DNA of 64,000 nucleotides from Bacillus pinisoli (lineage in GTDB: Bacteria > Bacillota > Bacilli > Bacillales > SA4). Below the pieces are notes generated by a model that saw only the letters and a program-made list of their open reading frames with translations, was not told the origin of the DNA and searched no databases. The DNA lies in contig NZ_JAJQKI010000010.1 in the NCBI RefSeq assembly GCF_023036475.1, forward strand, positions 62,001-126,000. Reading direction: 5' to 3'. The position numbers and the translations under genes were made by a program. Positions 8,530-17,242 of this stretch are shown in pieces (position 1 is the first letter of the stretch; each line of letters opens with the position of its first letter).

Positions 8530-8721
8530 GGCTCTTTTCTAAAACTTTGTTGTTTTTCAAGCTAATTTCTCTAAAACCCACCCTATTTTGTACGCAAAAC
8601 TAAAGTGATAATTGTTAGAAAAGAGCAACTCTCTCTATTTAAATCACTGGACATTGTACTACCGAGTAAAAATCCGGCAATTGGGATTTTTACGAAAGCA
8701 ACAATCTTTACAAAAACAGCC
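8530..8721. mobile_element. MITE-like element, full copy A (192 bp, 7/8 target duplication)
   Basis: A non-coding element with imperfect terminal inverted repeats: GGCTCTTTTCTAAAACTTTG at the left and GGCTGTTTTTGTAAAGATTG read inward from the right (14 of 20 identical). It aligns along its whole length, in inverted orientation, with 17243-17433. Flanks are TTTAATTA (8522-8529) and TTTAATCA (8722-8729), an 8-bp duplication with one mismatch. The right-hand duplicate contains the last codons and stop of patA, so the insertion landed on the patA stop codon without disrupting it. Confidence 0.8.
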
Positions 8722-8722
8722 T

Positions 8723-9883
8723 TTAATCATTTAAACGTGAAATAAATGTTTCCATTCGATCTAAAGCTTCCTTTAAAACATCCATGGAATAGGCATAAGA
8801 TAGTCTTACATAACCTTCGCCAAATTCGGAGAATGCATCACCAGGCACAACCGCAACTCTTGCTTCCTTCACCATTTGTAAAGCAAAGTCAAAAGAGGTT
8901 AACCCAAATTTCTTAATAGAAGGAAAGAAATAAAAGGCACCGGTAGGCTTTATTGTTTCGATGCCCATATGTAATAAACGATTATACACATATTCCATTC
9001 TCTCCTGATACTGTTTACACATCTCAATGGCATCGTCTATCCCATTTGTTAACGCTTTATGAGCAGCCTTTTGTGAAATAGTTGTTGCGCATGATACGTT
9101 ATATTGATGAACCTTTAACAGGTGTTGTGCAATATTGGCAGGAGCCATTAAGAACCCAACACGCCAGCCTGTCATAGAATGTGATTTTGACAAACCATTG
9201 ATTACAATCGTTTTCTCTCTCATTCCTGGCAAACTTGCAATGGAGTGATGTTGATTTGCGAAAACAAGTTCACTATATATTTCATCAGAGAGAATGAAGA
9301 GTTCCTTGTCTTTAACAAGAGAAGCAATTTCTTCTAATTCTTCTTTAGAAAGTGTTACACCGGTTGGGTTAGAGGGATAAGGTAAAACAATACATCTCGT
9401 TTTGGTTGTTAAATGAGATTTAATTAGATCCGCAGTCAGTTTAAAATCATTTGCACGAGTATCGACGTGAACCGGTGTAGCCCCACAAAGTTTAATAATT
9501 GGCTCATATCCTGGGTATACAGGCCCCGGTAAGATGACTTCGCTACCTTGGTCTAGTATGGTTCTAAAGGCACAATCAATTGCTTGACTAGCTCCAATGG
9601 TAACAATAATTTCATTTGCTGGATCGTAGTTTAATTCATACTTTGTCTTTACAAATTGGGAAACAGCTTCTCTTAACTCAGGAAAACCGGCATTATGAGT
9701 ATAATTTGTAAAATTATCTTGTATTGCTTTTATTCCTGCTTGTTTGACATGTTCAGGAGTTGGGAAGTCAGGTTGTCCAATCGTTAGAGATATTACATTT
9801 TCATACTCTGACACCATATTGAAAAACTTTCTAATCCCGGAAAGCTGTATATCTTTTACGTTAGGATTAATTAAATGTTCCAT
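8723..9883 (-). CDS. patA: N-acetyl-LL-diaminopimelate aminotransferase PatA
   Basis: A 386-residue class I/II PLP aminotransferase. The PLP lysine is in 'VINGLSKSHSMTGWRVGF'; the cofactor-binding 'YPSNPTGVTLSKEEL' and 'ILSDEIYSELVF' and the C-terminal 'YVRLSYAYSMDVLKEALDRM' are present. In B. subtilis PatA converts N-acetyl-2-amino-6-oxopimelate to N-acetyl-LL-DAP in the acetylase branch of lysine and peptidoglycan synthesis and sits beside cheV; here cheV lies about 12 kb further on. The partners DapH and YkuR are encoded at 47-49 kb. A mobile element abuts its stop codon, so no native terminator remains directly behind it. Confidence 0.88.
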   Translation of the reverse strand: MEHLINPNVKDIQLSGIRKFFNMVSEYENVISLTIGQPDFPTPEHVKQAGIKAIQDNFTNYTHNAGFPELREAVSQFVKTKYELNYDPANEIIVTIGASQAIDCAFRTILDQGSEVILPGPVYPGYEPIIKLCGATPVHVDTRANDFKLTADLIKSHLTTKTRCIVLPYPSNPTGVTLSKEELEEIASLVKDKELFILSDEIYSELVFANQHHSIASLPGMREKTIVINGLSKSHSMTGWRVGFLMAPANIAQHLLKVHQYNVSCATTISQKAAHKALTNGIDDAIEMCKQYQERMEYVYNRLLHMGIETIKPTGAFYFFPSIKKFGLTSFDFALQMVKEARVAVVPGDAFSEFGEGYVRLSYAYSMDVLKEALDRMETFISRLND

Positions 9884-9946
9884 TGTTTCACTCCTTTGAA
9901 AATGCGATTTATTCTAGAAAAAAGATAGGGGAAGTTCCCCTATCTA

Positions 9947-11329
9947 TTAAAATTGAAGTTTTTCTTCAATATAAGCCTTTAGCTCATGTATGGAGATACG
10001 TTCTTGTTCCATTGTATCTCTGTTTCTTACTGTAACAGTTTGATCTTGCTCAGAATCAAAGTCATAAGTGATGCAGAACGGAGTACCGATTTCATCTTGA
10101 CGACGGTATCGTTTACCAATTGAACCAGATTCATCATAATCGACCATAAAATGTTTAGCTAAGTCTGCAAATACATTTCTTGCTCCCTCTGAAAGCTTTT
10201 TAGAAAGAGGAAGGATAGCTGCTTTATATGGAGCAAGAGCTGGATGTAATCTCATGACTGTTCGTGATGTTCCATCTTCTAGCTGCTCTTCTTCATAAGC
10301 ATCAATCATAAACGCAAGCGTCACACGGTCTGCTCCTAATGATGGTTCTATACAGTAAGGCACATAGCGTTCATTTGTTTCCTGGTCAATATAATTAAAG
10401 TCTTCCCCTGAAAACTCTGCATGTTGCTTCAGATCATAATCTGTACGGGATGCAATTCCCCATAGCTCTCCCCATCCAAATGGGAACTTGTATTCAATAT
10501 CTGTCGTTGCATTACTGTAATGAGATAGCTCATCATCAGAGTGGTCACGAAGGCGGATATTTTGCTCTACTACACCTAAGGATAGTAGCCATTTCTCACA
10601 AGTTTCTTTCCAGTATGTGAACCATTCTAATTCTTCACCTGGCTTACAGAAAAACTCAAGCTCCATTTGCTCAAATTCTCTAGTACGGAATGTAAAGTTA
10701 CCAGGAGTAATTTCATTCCTAAAGCTCTTACCGACTTGACCAATTCCAAACGGAAGCTTTTTTCTCATAGAACGTTGAACGTTTTTAAAGTTAACGAAAA
10801 TTCCTTGTGCTGTTTCAGGGCGTAAGAAGATTTCGTTTGTACTTGATTCCGTTACACCTTGGAATGTTTTAAACATTAAGTTAAATTGACGAATTCCCGT
10901 GAACTCAGCGCTTCCACATTCTGGACAAACGATATTGTGTTCTTTAATTAACTCTTCCATTTTCTCAAACGGTAGCCCATCCACAACTAGTTCTTGTCCT
11001 TTTGCTTCAAGCGCATTTTCGATAAGTTTATCAGCGCGGTGCCTAGCTTTACAATTCTTGCAATCAATCATTGGGTCATTGAAATTACCAATATGTCCTG
11101 ATGCTTCCCATGTTCTAGGATTCATTAGAATGGCAGCATCAAGTCCAACATTATAAGGGGACTCTTGGATGAATTTACGCCACCAAGCTCTTTTAATATT
11201 GTTCTTTAATTCTGTACCCAAAGGACCGTAATCCCAAGTGTTTGCCAGGCCACCATAAATTTCAGAACCAGGAAAAACAAATCCTCTATGTTTTGCATGT
11301 GCAACGACTTGCTCCATTGTTTTACTCAT
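9947..11329 (-). CDS. glyS: Glycyl-tRNA synthetase, single-chain (alpha2) type
   Basis: A 460-residue class II synthetase charging tRNA-Gly. Visible features are '[24 protein letters not shown]' at the N terminus, a zinc-binding region '[12 protein letters not shown]...CPECGSAEF', the motif 2 region '[25 protein letters not shown]', '[13 protein letters not shown]', and a C-terminal anticodon-binding domain. It is the eukaryote-like dimeric form (GlyQS), not the split GlyQ/GlyS of B. subtilis. The ATG at 11329 is preferred because AAGGAGAG lies just upstream; the longer frame to 11356 would include that site. The mRNA is preceded by a T-box leader and terminator. Confidence 0.95.
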   Translation of the reverse strand: MSKTMEQVVAHAKHRGFVFPGSEIYGGLANTWDYGPLGTELKNNIKRAWWRKFIQESPYNVGLDAAILMNPRTWEASGHIGNFNDPMIDCKNCKARHRADKLIENALEAKGQELVVDGLPFEKMEELIKEHNIVCPECGSAEFTGIRQFNLMFKTFQGVTESSTNEIFLRPETAQGIFVNFKNVQRSMRKKLPFGIGQVGKSFRNEITPGNFTFRTREFEQMELEFFCKPGEELEWFTYWKETCEKWLLSLGVVEQNIRLRDHSDDELSHYSNATTDIEYKFPFGWGELWGIASRTDYDLKQHAEFSGEDFNYIDQETNERYVPYCIEPSLGADRVTLAFMIDAYEEEQLEDGTSRTVMRLHPALAPYKAAILPLSKKLSEGARNVFADLAKHFMVDYDESGSIGKRYRRQDEIGTPFCITYDFDSEQDQTVTVRNRDTMEQERISIHELKAYIEEKLQF

Positions 11330-11360
11330 CAAAATCTCTCCTTTTTCAATAAACAAATAA

Positions 11361-11570
11361 AAAGCTCCCGTCCACTAGGCCAAATTTAGCCTAGGGACGA
11401 GAGCATATCTCCCGCGGTTCCACCCTAGTTGGTTTGTATGGTACAAACCCTCTTTTCATCTTTCACTCAGGAATGCCGTTTCACTATTCGTCATGTTCAG
11501 GCTTACACTGTCCCTGAATCGCTAAGCATGAGAGGAGTAGCTACTATTAGTCCGTCATCGTTACTATAAT
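11361..11570 (-). promoter_or_regulatory. Glycine T-box riboswitch leader with terminator
   Basis: On the minus strand the T-box AGGGTGGAACCGCGGGA (11410-11426) lies upstream of an intrinsic terminator whose stem (11361-11404) pairs GCTCTCGTCCCTAGG with CCTAGTGGACGGGAGC before a T-run. Stem I sequence occupies roughly 11430-11560; a GGC triplet at 11475-11477 followed by A is a candidate glycine specifier. T-box RNAs bind uncharged tRNA and switch to antitermination, so uncharged tRNA-Gly should raise glycyl-tRNA synthetase expression. Outer limits are approximate. Confidence 0.9.
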
Positions 11571-11575
11571 ACATA

Positions 11576-11605
11576 ATATTACCAAACTAAAAAAATAATA
11601 GTCAA
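11576..11605 (-). promoter_or_regulatory. SigA-type promoter of the T-box/glycyl-tRNA synthetase unit
   Basis: On the minus strand, TTGACT (11600-11605) and TAATAT (11576-11581) are separated by 18 bp, immediately upstream of the T-box leader. Confidence 0.65.
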
Positions 11606-11664
11606 TACACAGTTGTTTATTTTTTATAGGATTTATTAAATTAATTATTCAGGAGGAATTAAAA

Positions 11665-11940
11665 ATGTCTAGAAGAAGACGCCCACTAGTTCCAGGAGCA
11701 AGAGACGGATTAGATCAACTCAAGGCTCATGTAATGAATCAAAATGGATTTAAAATAGATTCACACCATCCTGAACAGGCAAAAGTTGAAATGGCAAATG
11801 AGATTGGTGTTCCACTTAATAAAGGTGACAATGGTAACTTAACATCTAGAGAAGCTGGCAAGGTGGGTGGACCAATCGGTGGAAATATGGTGTCAGAACT
11901 GATAAAAATGGCAAAGAATCAGCTCAACCGTCCTGAATAG
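11665..11940 (+). CDS. Alpha/beta-type small acid-soluble spore protein
   Basis: A 91-residue SASP that would coat and protect spore DNA. The C-terminal family signature 'NLTSREAGKVGGPIGGNMVSELIKMA' and the central 'AKVEMANEIGVPLNKGDNG', corresponding to the germination-protease cleavage region, are both present. The N terminus is unusually basic ('MSRRRRPLVPGARDGLDQLKAHVM') compared with the major SASPs, resembling minor family members. An AGGAGGA site precedes the ATG. It probably is made in the forespore (SigG), but I could not identify a clear SigG promoter. Confidence 0.9.
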   Translation: MSRRRRPLVPGARDGLDQLKAHVMNQNGFKIDSHHPEQAKVEMANEIGVPLNKGDNGNLTSREAGKVGGPIGGNMVSELIKMAKNQLNRPE

Positions 11941-11943
11941 AGT

Positions 11944-11981
11944 AAAAAGATCCCGCTACGACATCGTAACGGGATCTTTTT
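11944..11981. terminator. Bidirectional terminator between SASP and rodA-like genes
   Basis: AAAAAGATCCCGCTACG pairs with CGTAACGGGATCTTTTT, so A-runs and T-runs flank the stem on both sides. It serves the SASP gene (plus) and the convergent SEDS gene (minus), whose stop codon touches it. Confidence 0.88.
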
Positions 11982-13149
11982 ATTCTTCTGAGAACATGTA
12001 AGTTCGATAGTAGAACCTAATGCTAAAAATTAATCCGAGAGCAAACATGTTACCAACTAGCGAACTACCACCGTAGCTAATAAAAGGGAGTGGAATACCT
12101 GTGATGGGTAGCAATCCGATTGTCATTCCAATATTTTGAATGACATGGAAACCAATCATACAAATAACACCTACACAAATATAAGAAGCAAAGTCAGAAT
12201 TGGATAACAGCCCAACTTTAGTAATGTGATAGAGCAGTAAGAAAAGTAAGCAAATGACAACTGTAGCACCGATAAAACCGTATTGCTCTGCAACTACTGC
12301 AAAGATAAAATCAGTATGGTTTTCAGGTATATATACTTCATTTTCACCTATTCCTTTTCCTGTCAGCATGCCAGACCCGATAGCCTTAAGAGAATTTAAT
12401 AAGTGATAGCCGTCTCCGCTACTATACGTGTATGGATCAAGCCATGAGTATATTCTTCCGAATTGATACTTTCTAACATTCAAGTATTTTTCTAATAGTT
12501 CGGGAGCCTGTAGTACTAAATAAAAGATGGTAGAAGCAGCAGCAATAATCGTTGTGAAAATAGGAAGTAAAATTTTCCATGTAATCCCTGACATAAAGAT
12601 AAGGCCTACTGTGATGACCATCATGACAAGAGTTGTACCTAAGTCAGGTTGAAGCATAACGAGCCCCATTGGTAAGATCGCCACAAAAGTAATTTTTCCG
12701 AGTAATAAGAAATCGGTCTGGATTGTTCGATACACATTTTTCTCATTATGCTTTGAGATAATATGGCTTAACATAATGATGAGACAGACCTTAGTAATTT
12801 CCGAGGGCTGAAAGGACCCAAATCCAGGTAATATAAACCAGCTTTTCGCACCATTTACTTTCGGTGCAATTGAGGCAGGTGAAATAAACAGTATAATTAA
12901 AATCATGATACTAAAACCATACAAATACCATGAAAGTTTTCTAATCTGATCCGGCTCAAACACCATTATTCCACCAATTATACAAATACCCACGACATAC
13001 CAAATAATCTGCTTAAGTAAAAAGTTTTCTCCATATTGAGAAGACGTTGTTTGGGCACTGTACAATGCTATACAGCTAGCACAAAAAAGTAAAAATAATA
13101 AAAAGGCAAGAACATAATCAAATTTTGTTAGTTCCCTTGATGAATTCAT
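11980..13149 (-). CDS. RodA/FtsW/SpoVE-family SEDS peptidoglycan glycosyltransferase (RodA-like)
   Basis: A 389-residue polytopic membrane protein with about ten hydrophobic segments. SEDS hallmarks are 'GAKSWFILPGFGSFQPSEITK', 'MLQPDLGTTLVMM', 'WLDPYTYSSGDGYHLLNSLKAIGSGMLTGKG', 'ENHTDFIFAVVAEQYGFIGA' and 'GIPLPFISYGGSSLVGNM'. SEDS proteins polymerise lipid II into glycan strands with a class B PBP. The length and the 'PENHTDFIF' form favour RodA-like (elongation) over FtsW, but no mreBCD or PBP neighbour helps decide. The start at 13149 has an AGAAGGG site upstream. Confidence 0.88.
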   Translation of the reverse strand: MNSSRELTKFDYVLAFLLFLLFCASCIALYSAQTTSSQYGENFLLKQIIWYVVGICIIGGIMVFEPDQIRKLSWYLYGFSIMILIILFISPASIAPKVNGAKSWFILPGFGSFQPSEITKVCLIIMLSHIISKHNEKNVYRTIQTDFLLLGKITFVAILPMGLVMLQPDLGTTLVMMVITVGLIFMSGITWKILLPIFTTIIAAASTIFYLVLQAPELLEKYLNVRKYQFGRIYSWLDPYTYSSGDGYHLLNSLKAIGSGMLTGKGIGENEVYIPENHTDFIFAVVAEQYGFIGATVVICLLFLLLYHITKVGLLSNSDFASYICVGVICMIGFHVIQNIGMTIGLLPITGIPLPFISYGGSSLVGNMFALGLIFSIRFYYRTYMFSEE

Positions 13150-13236
13150 TTCTTAATCCCTTCTTTTAACGCATATTAATCTACTATTATTTTCCCAATG
13201 ACTTAAAAGACTGTAAAGTACTATTTTATTTATTTA

Positions 13237-13346
13237 GGCTCTTTTCGTAAAGATTGTTGTTTATATTTCATATTAATGGTAGCGCCTTGGAACAACACGT
13301 CTATGGAATTTAACCTCACCAATACTAAAAAATTAGAAAAATAGCC
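13237..13346. repeat. Degenerate copy B of the GGCTCTTTTC element
   Basis: The left end GGCTCTTTTCGTAAAGATTG (13237-13256) is clear; a degenerate opposite end reads AGAAAAATAGCC to 13346. No target duplication is seen. It occupies much of the 400-bp gene-free interval 13150-13549; I see nothing else there except a TATAAT-like box (13529-13534) just upstream of the next gene, without a good -35. Confidence 0.5.
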
Positions 13347-13549
13347 ATTCAATAAGAGGATTTCTACTCTTTCTTATGGAAATGTATTGAAACTTATTTT
13401 AATCTATATCGTATTTATTAAACGCTCTATTTTTAGAAAAGGTTATATCCTTCATCAGTAATATCCCTCACAAGAATTCTTATTGAGGTAGATAAAGTAC
13501 TCTATAACTTATTCAACGTTTAAGAGTATAATAAAAAAGGAGTGTTAGG

Positions 13550-13906
13550 ATGAATATGTTCGGAGGGTCACCATTTGGATTTGATTTGTTTATGACGGTA
13601 ATACCGCTCATAGTGGTTGGTGGAATTCTTTACGTAATCATTAAAGGAATGACCACATGGATGTCTAATAATGCTGCACCAGTTCTAATTGAACAAGCGA
13701 AGGTGCTTTCAAAGAGAAGTCAGACATATGGTGGTGGAGACACTCAAGCTAGAACTGCCTATTTTATTACGTTCGAGTTGGTGGAGTCTGGTGATAGATT
13801 AGAGCTTCAAGTATCTGGGAAGGAATCTGGTTTACTAGTTGAAGGTGACCGGCGAGAACTGACCTATCAAGGTACAAGATATAAAGGTTTTAACAGAAAG
13901 TTGTAA
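13550..13906 (+). CDS. DUF2500 family membrane-anchored protein
   Basis: A 118-residue protein with one N-terminal transmembrane segment (residues ~12-30) followed by a small soluble domain 'VLSKRSQTYGGG...YFITFELVESGDRLELQVSGKESGLLVEGDRRELTYQGTRYKGFNRKL'. This beta-rich tail matches the DUF2500 family, whose function is not known. It is 33 bp upstream of kynU with no terminator, so cotranscription is possible although no functional link is evident. An AAAAAAGGAG site precedes the ATG. Confidence 0.75.
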   Translation: MNMFGGSPFGFDLFMTVIPLIVVGGILYVIIKGMTTWMSNNAAPVLIEQAKVLSKRSQTYGGGDTQARTAYFITFELVESGDRLELQVSGKESGLLVEGDRRELTYQGTRYKGFNRKL

Positions 13907-13939
13907 TGACAGAATCAATAACACAAGTAGGAGGATATT

Positions 13940-15211
13940 ATGTTATTTACCATAAACGATGCCAAAGAACTGGATCAAAAAGACGTACTTTCTACATACA
14001 GAAATGAGTTTTACTTAAAGGAAGGAGTTATTTATTTAGATGGAAATTCATTAGGTCTTCTATCAAAAAGAGCAGAGGAAAGTGTTTTATCCCTGTTGCA
14101 TAGTTGGAAGGAACTGGCTATTGAAGGTTGGATGAATGGAGCAAACCCTTGGTTCTATTTATCTGAGAAACTCGGAGCTAAAATGGCTAAACTTATTGGT
14201 GCAAAAGAAAGTGAAGTATTAGTAACAGGTTCAACCACGATTAATCTTCATCAATTACTGGCAACTTTTTATGAACCGACTAACGGAAGAACAAAAATTA
14301 TTGCTGATGAACTAACGTTTCCTTCGGATATTTATGCTATAAAAAGTCAGATCAAATTAAAAGGGCTATCTCCTGAAGAGCAACTAGTTCAGGTGAAAAG
14401 TAAGGATGGTTATTTGCTTGACGAGGATTCCATTATTGAGGCAATGGACGAACAAACCAGCATAGTTGTTTTATCTTCAGTTTTATACCGAAGTGGCCAA
14501 TTATTGAATATGAAAAAATTAGTAGAAGCGGCCCACCAACGTGGAATTTTAATCGGATTTGATCTAGCTCATTCAATTGGGGCACTTCCACATAATTTTT
14601 ATGATGTACAGCCAGATTTTGCATTCTGGTGCAATTACAAATATGTGAATAGTGGTCCTGGATCTGTTGGGGGACTTTACGTCAATGAAAAGCATTTCGG
14701 TAAAGTGCCTGGAATTGCCGGATGGTTTAGTTCAAAGAAGGACAAACAGTTTGATATGGAGCATGAGTTGGACCACGAATTCAGTGCAGGTGCTTACCAA
14801 GTAGGTACACCTCATATTTTAAGTACTGCTCCAATTATTGGGTCACTTCAATTGTTTGAAGAAGTAGGAATAGATAGGATTAGACAAAAATCATTGTCTC
14901 TTACAGATTTCTTAATGAAGTTAATAGATCAAGAGCTCTCTACTTTCTCTTTTTCTATTATAAATCCGAAATTAGCTGAACATCGAGGAGGACATGTATG
15001 CCTTCATCATCCGGAAGCTGCGAGTATATGTAAAGCGCTAAAAGCTAATGGCGTCATTCCTGATTACCGTGAACCTAACCTTATCCGTTTAGCACCTATT
15101 TCTTTCTACACTTCTTTTGAAGAAGTTTGGCAAACGGTTCAAATTTTAAAAGAAATTATGGTAAATGAAGAATACAAGAAATATCAAAATAAGCGTGATG
15201 TTATTGCTTAG
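13940..15211 (+). CDS. kynU: Kynureninase
   Basis: A 423-residue PLP enzyme of the aspartate aminotransferase fold that cleaves kynurenine to anthranilate and alanine. Diagnostic stretches are '[18 protein letters not shown]', '[17 protein letters not shown]', '[39 protein letters not shown]' (the PLP Lys is in 'NYKYVN') and '[13 protein letters not shown]'. It is 17 bp upstream of kynB, both with AGGAGGATNT ribosome sites, so they form a kynurenine unit. Tryptophan 2,3-dioxygenase (kynA) is not present in this window. Confidence 0.93.
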   Translation: MLFTINDAKELDQKDVLSTYRNEFYLKEGVIYLDGNSLGLLSKRAEESVLSLLHSWKELAIEGWMNGANPWFYLSEKLGAKMAKLIGAKESEVLVTGSTTINLHQLLATFYEPTNGRTKIIADELTFPSDIYAIKSQIKLKGLSPEEQLVQVKSKDGYLLDEDSIIEAMDEQTSIVVLSSVLYRSGQLLNMKKLVEAAHQRGILIGFDLAHSIGALPHNFYDVQPDFAFWCNYKYVNSGPGSVGGLYVNEKHFGKVPGIAGWFSSKKDKQFDMEHELDHEFSAGAYQVGTPHILSTAPIIGSLQLFEEVGIDRIRQKSLSLTDFLMKLIDQELSTFSFSIINPKLAEHRGGHVCLHHPEAASICKALKANGVIPDYREPNLIRLAPISFYTSFEEVWQTVQILKEIMVNEEYKKYQNKRDVIA

Positions 15212-15228
15212 TTATAATAGGAGGATTT

Positions 15229-15852
15229 ATGAATTGGATTGATATTTCTCAACCGCTTTCTCCAAGTACAGCGGTTTGGCCAGGGGACACAAGGTTTCAG
15301 TTTTCTCTAAGTTGGACAAAAGAACAATCAGGGTCTGTAAATGTTGGGAAGATAGAGATGAGTACTCATACTGGAACTCATATAGACGCTCCTTATCATT
15401 TTGATGATCAAGGGAAAAGAGTATTGGATCTTGATGTAAACAGATATATAGGTAAAGCATTTATTATGGATATAACAGGTAAGGCTTCTATCCAAGTACA
15501 GGATCTTCAACACTTAGAGATAAGTGATTATCATATCATCATTTTTAAAACAATGTCTTGGAAGAATCGTCACGAGTTTCCTGCTACTATTACTTATCTT
15601 GAAAAAGGGGTAGCACAATATCTTGCTGGAAAAGGTATACAACTTGTAGGGTTGGATGTTCCATCAGTCGATCCTGTCGATAGCAAGGAACTGATTGCTC
15701 ATCATGAATTAGCAGAAAATGATATTCACATTTTAGAGGGGCTTGTCCTTGATGACATAGCGGAAGGATATTATGAACTTGTGGCCCTGCCACTTCCTAT
15801 AAAAGAAGCTGATGGAAGCCCGGTTCGAGCAGTAATAAGAAAATTAGCTTAA
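15229..15852 (+). CDS. kynB: Kynurenine formamidase (arylformamidase)
   Basis: A 207-residue metal-dependent cyclase-family hydrolase that converts N-formylkynurenine to kynurenine and formate. The metal site motif appears as 'MSTHTGTHIDAPYHF' (HxGTHxDxPxH) and the N terminus 'DISQPLSPSTAVWPGDTRF' and 'VGLDVPSVDPVDS' are typical of bacterial KynB. It follows kynU by 17 bp and is followed by a terminator. Confidence 0.93.
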   Translation: MNWIDISQPLSPSTAVWPGDTRFQFSLSWTKEQSGSVNVGKIEMSTHTGTHIDAPYHFDDQGKRVLDLDVNRYIGKAFIMDITGKASIQVQDLQHLEISDYHIIIFKTMSWKNRHEFPATITYLEKGVAQYLAGKGIQLVGLDVPSVDPVDSKELIAHHELAENDIHILEGLVLDDIAEGYYELVALPLPIKEADGSPVRAVIRKLA

Positions 15853-15864
15853 GTTTCTAACATG

Positions 15865-15892
15865 AAAAAGAACACCATATCGGTGTTCTTTT
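15865..15892. terminator. Terminator between kynB and IDEAL-domain genes
   Basis: AAAGAACACC pairs with GGTGTTCTTT around a short ATATC loop; T-runs occur on both strands, so it can serve kynB and the convergent minus-strand genes. Confidence 0.85.
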
Positions 15893-15893
15893 G

Positions 15894-16139
15894 TCATTCA
15901 TTACAATAATATTCTCCGTAAGTGGATCGTAATTCCTGGAATCTAATTTTATTACCTTCTATTAAGGCTTGATTAACAAGCTCACCAATTCTCCTCTTAT
16001 TAAAAAGAAAGCACTGTTCATCTAAAAATAGAGTAGCCTGCAGTTGGATTGAATATTCTTGATCCCTGGTCAGTTTGTACGAAAAGTACTTATGCTGTTT
16101 ATTAGTTGTGACTGTAAATTCTCGTCTAAGATGTTTCAA
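15894..16139 (-). CDS. IDEAL-domain protein (downstream paralogue)
   Basis: A protein of about 81 residues. The C-terminal third, 'FNKRRIGELVNQALIEGNKIRFQELRSTY', has the IDEAL-domain pattern (hydrophobic-rich helix, acidic/Asn turn, second helix). I place the start at the TTG at 16139, because GGGGTGAG lies 8 nt upstream and the resulting N terminus (TTG AAA CAT, MKH) repeats that of the neighbour at 16391; an ATG at 16163 lacks a ribosome site. IDEAL proteins are small Firmicutes proteins of poorly known, probably regulatory, function. Likely cotranscribed with the upstream paralogue. Confidence 0.7.
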   Translation of the reverse strand: MKHLRREFTVTTNKQHKYFSYKLTRDQEYSIQLQATLFLDEQCFLFNKRRIGELVNQALIEGNKIRFQELRSTYGEYYCNE

Positions 16140-16169
16140 CAGACTCACCCCGTTACAATTCATAGATTA

Positions 16170-16391
16170 TTAGTTTAACAATTGAGTATATTTTTTAGAT
16201 AATTCATAGAAAGTTTCTTTATCACCTAGGATAAGAGCTTCGTCAATTTTCTGCATCAGTCGTTGTACGTTGAACTTATTAAGTGACTTCTCTAATATCA
16301 TTTGTGCGGCAAGGGAATATTCAGTTAATTCTTCCGTGTTCGTTGATACTACCATTAGTTCATTTTTAGGTTTTTCTTCATAATGTTTCAA
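16170..16391 (-). CDS. IDEAL-domain protein (upstream paralogue)
   Basis: A 73-residue protein starting at a TTG preceded by GAGGAGG. The C-terminal IDEAL domain is 'MILEKSLNKFNVQRLMQKIDEALILGDKETFYELSKKYTQLL' ('IDEAL' itself reads IDEAL in the sequence). The N terminus is charged and probably disordered. It is the first of a tandem pair on the minus strand, divergent from the OsmC gene. The biochemical role is unknown. Confidence 0.8.
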   Translation of the reverse strand: MKHYEEKPKNELMVVSTNTEELTEYSLAAQMILEKSLNKFNVQRLMQKIDEALILGDKETFYELSKKYTQLLN

Positions 16392-16546
16392 GGTAATTCC
16401 TCCTCTGCCTTTTTATTATTATCGGACTATTTTAATAGAATGTAAAGTCCTTTTTTAGAAAATTTAGAAATATTTTTATATTTTATTAATTACCCGTTCT
16501 GAATGGAAGTTAAACCTATAAGTAATAGTAAAAATGAGGTGATTCC

Positions 16547-16999
16547 ATGGGAAGAATGGTAAGTTTTAATGTAACAAGTACAGCAAAAGGGATACAGACC
16601 CAACTCCAAGCAAAGGAGCATCAATATTATTTAGATGAGCCATCACATGTAGGAGGACAAAATAGTGGACCTACCCCTTTGCACGCCTTATTAGGAGCTT
16701 TAGCCGGGTGTGAAAGTATTACTGCATTTGCAGCTGCGAAATCAATGAATTTACATGTAGAGGAAGTTTCAATTCACGTAATTGGCGAACTAAATCCGGA
16801 TGGAATGAAAGGGAATAAAGAAGTAAAAACCTATTATGAAAAAGTAGAGATTCATGTGCAGTTAAGTTCAAGCGAGTCAATTGAGGATATACATGCATTA
16901 AAGCATAAAGTAGAAGAAAGGTGTCCTGTTTATAATCTGTTTAAAGCTGCAGGAGTAAAGATGATTTCAAAATGGGAATTAAAAGGTAATACAACTTAG
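16547..16999 (+). CDS. OsmC family protein
   Basis: A 150-residue OsmC/Ohr-fold protein. The N-terminal strand region includes 'DEPSHVGGQNSGPTPLHALLGALAGCESITAFAAAKSMNL', which carries the first conserved Cys, and 'EERCPVYNLFKAAGV' carries the second. Family members are thiol peroxidases that reduce organic hydroperoxides, but the subgroup with 'GGQNSGPTP' (YhfA-like) has less certain substrates. GAGGTGAT precedes the ATG. Transcribed alone, divergent from the IDEAL genes. Confidence 0.85.
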   Translation: MGRMVSFNVTSTAKGIQTQLQAKEHQYYLDEPSHVGGQNSGPTPLHALLGALAGCESITAFAAAKSMNLHVEEVSIHVIGELNPDGMKGNKEVKTYYEKVEIHVQLSSSESIEDIHALKHKVEERCPVYNLFKAAGVKMISKWELKGNTT

Positions 17000-17015
17000 T
17001 CTCATTGTAAATTCT

Positions 17016-17061
17016 AGACAAAAATAACGCCTCTATAAAGGTGTTATTTTTGTCTTTTTTT
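17016..17061. terminator. Bidirectional terminator after osmC and the small minus-strand gene
   Basis: GACAAAAATAAC.CCT pairs with AGG.GTTATTTTTGTC, followed by a T-run. The stem contains the stop codon of the minus-strand gene at 17044-17205. Confidence 0.85.
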
Positions 17062-17205
17062 CTGTATTTCTTTAATGTTTTGATCTCGTTCCATTCCGTC
17101 TGATAGTTCTTCAGTAAATTCATGCTCATTTAAAAGCTCAGAGACCGCAATATCTGCAGAGGTTAAATTATTATTTGGAGCAGATTGATTATTCCACTTA
17201 TCCAT
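17044..17205 (-). CDS. Small hypothetical protein (53 residues)
   Basis: An open frame of 53 codons plus stop on the minus strand. The ATG at 17205 follows GCGAGGTG by 5 nt. The product begins MDKWNNQSAP and is hydrophilic and acidic in the middle ('ADIAVSELLNEHEFTEELSDGMERDQ') with a basic C-terminal tail ('IKEIQKKRQK'); no membrane segment, no cysteine. The stop falls in a terminator stem, as expected for a real 3' end. No family is recognised. Confidence 0.6.
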   Translation of the reverse strand: MDKWNNQSAPNNNLTSADIAVSELLNEHEFTEELSDGMERDQNIKEIQKKRQK

Positions 17206-17242
17206 AAAGCACCTCGCTTTCCAACAATTAGTTTTTGACTTA

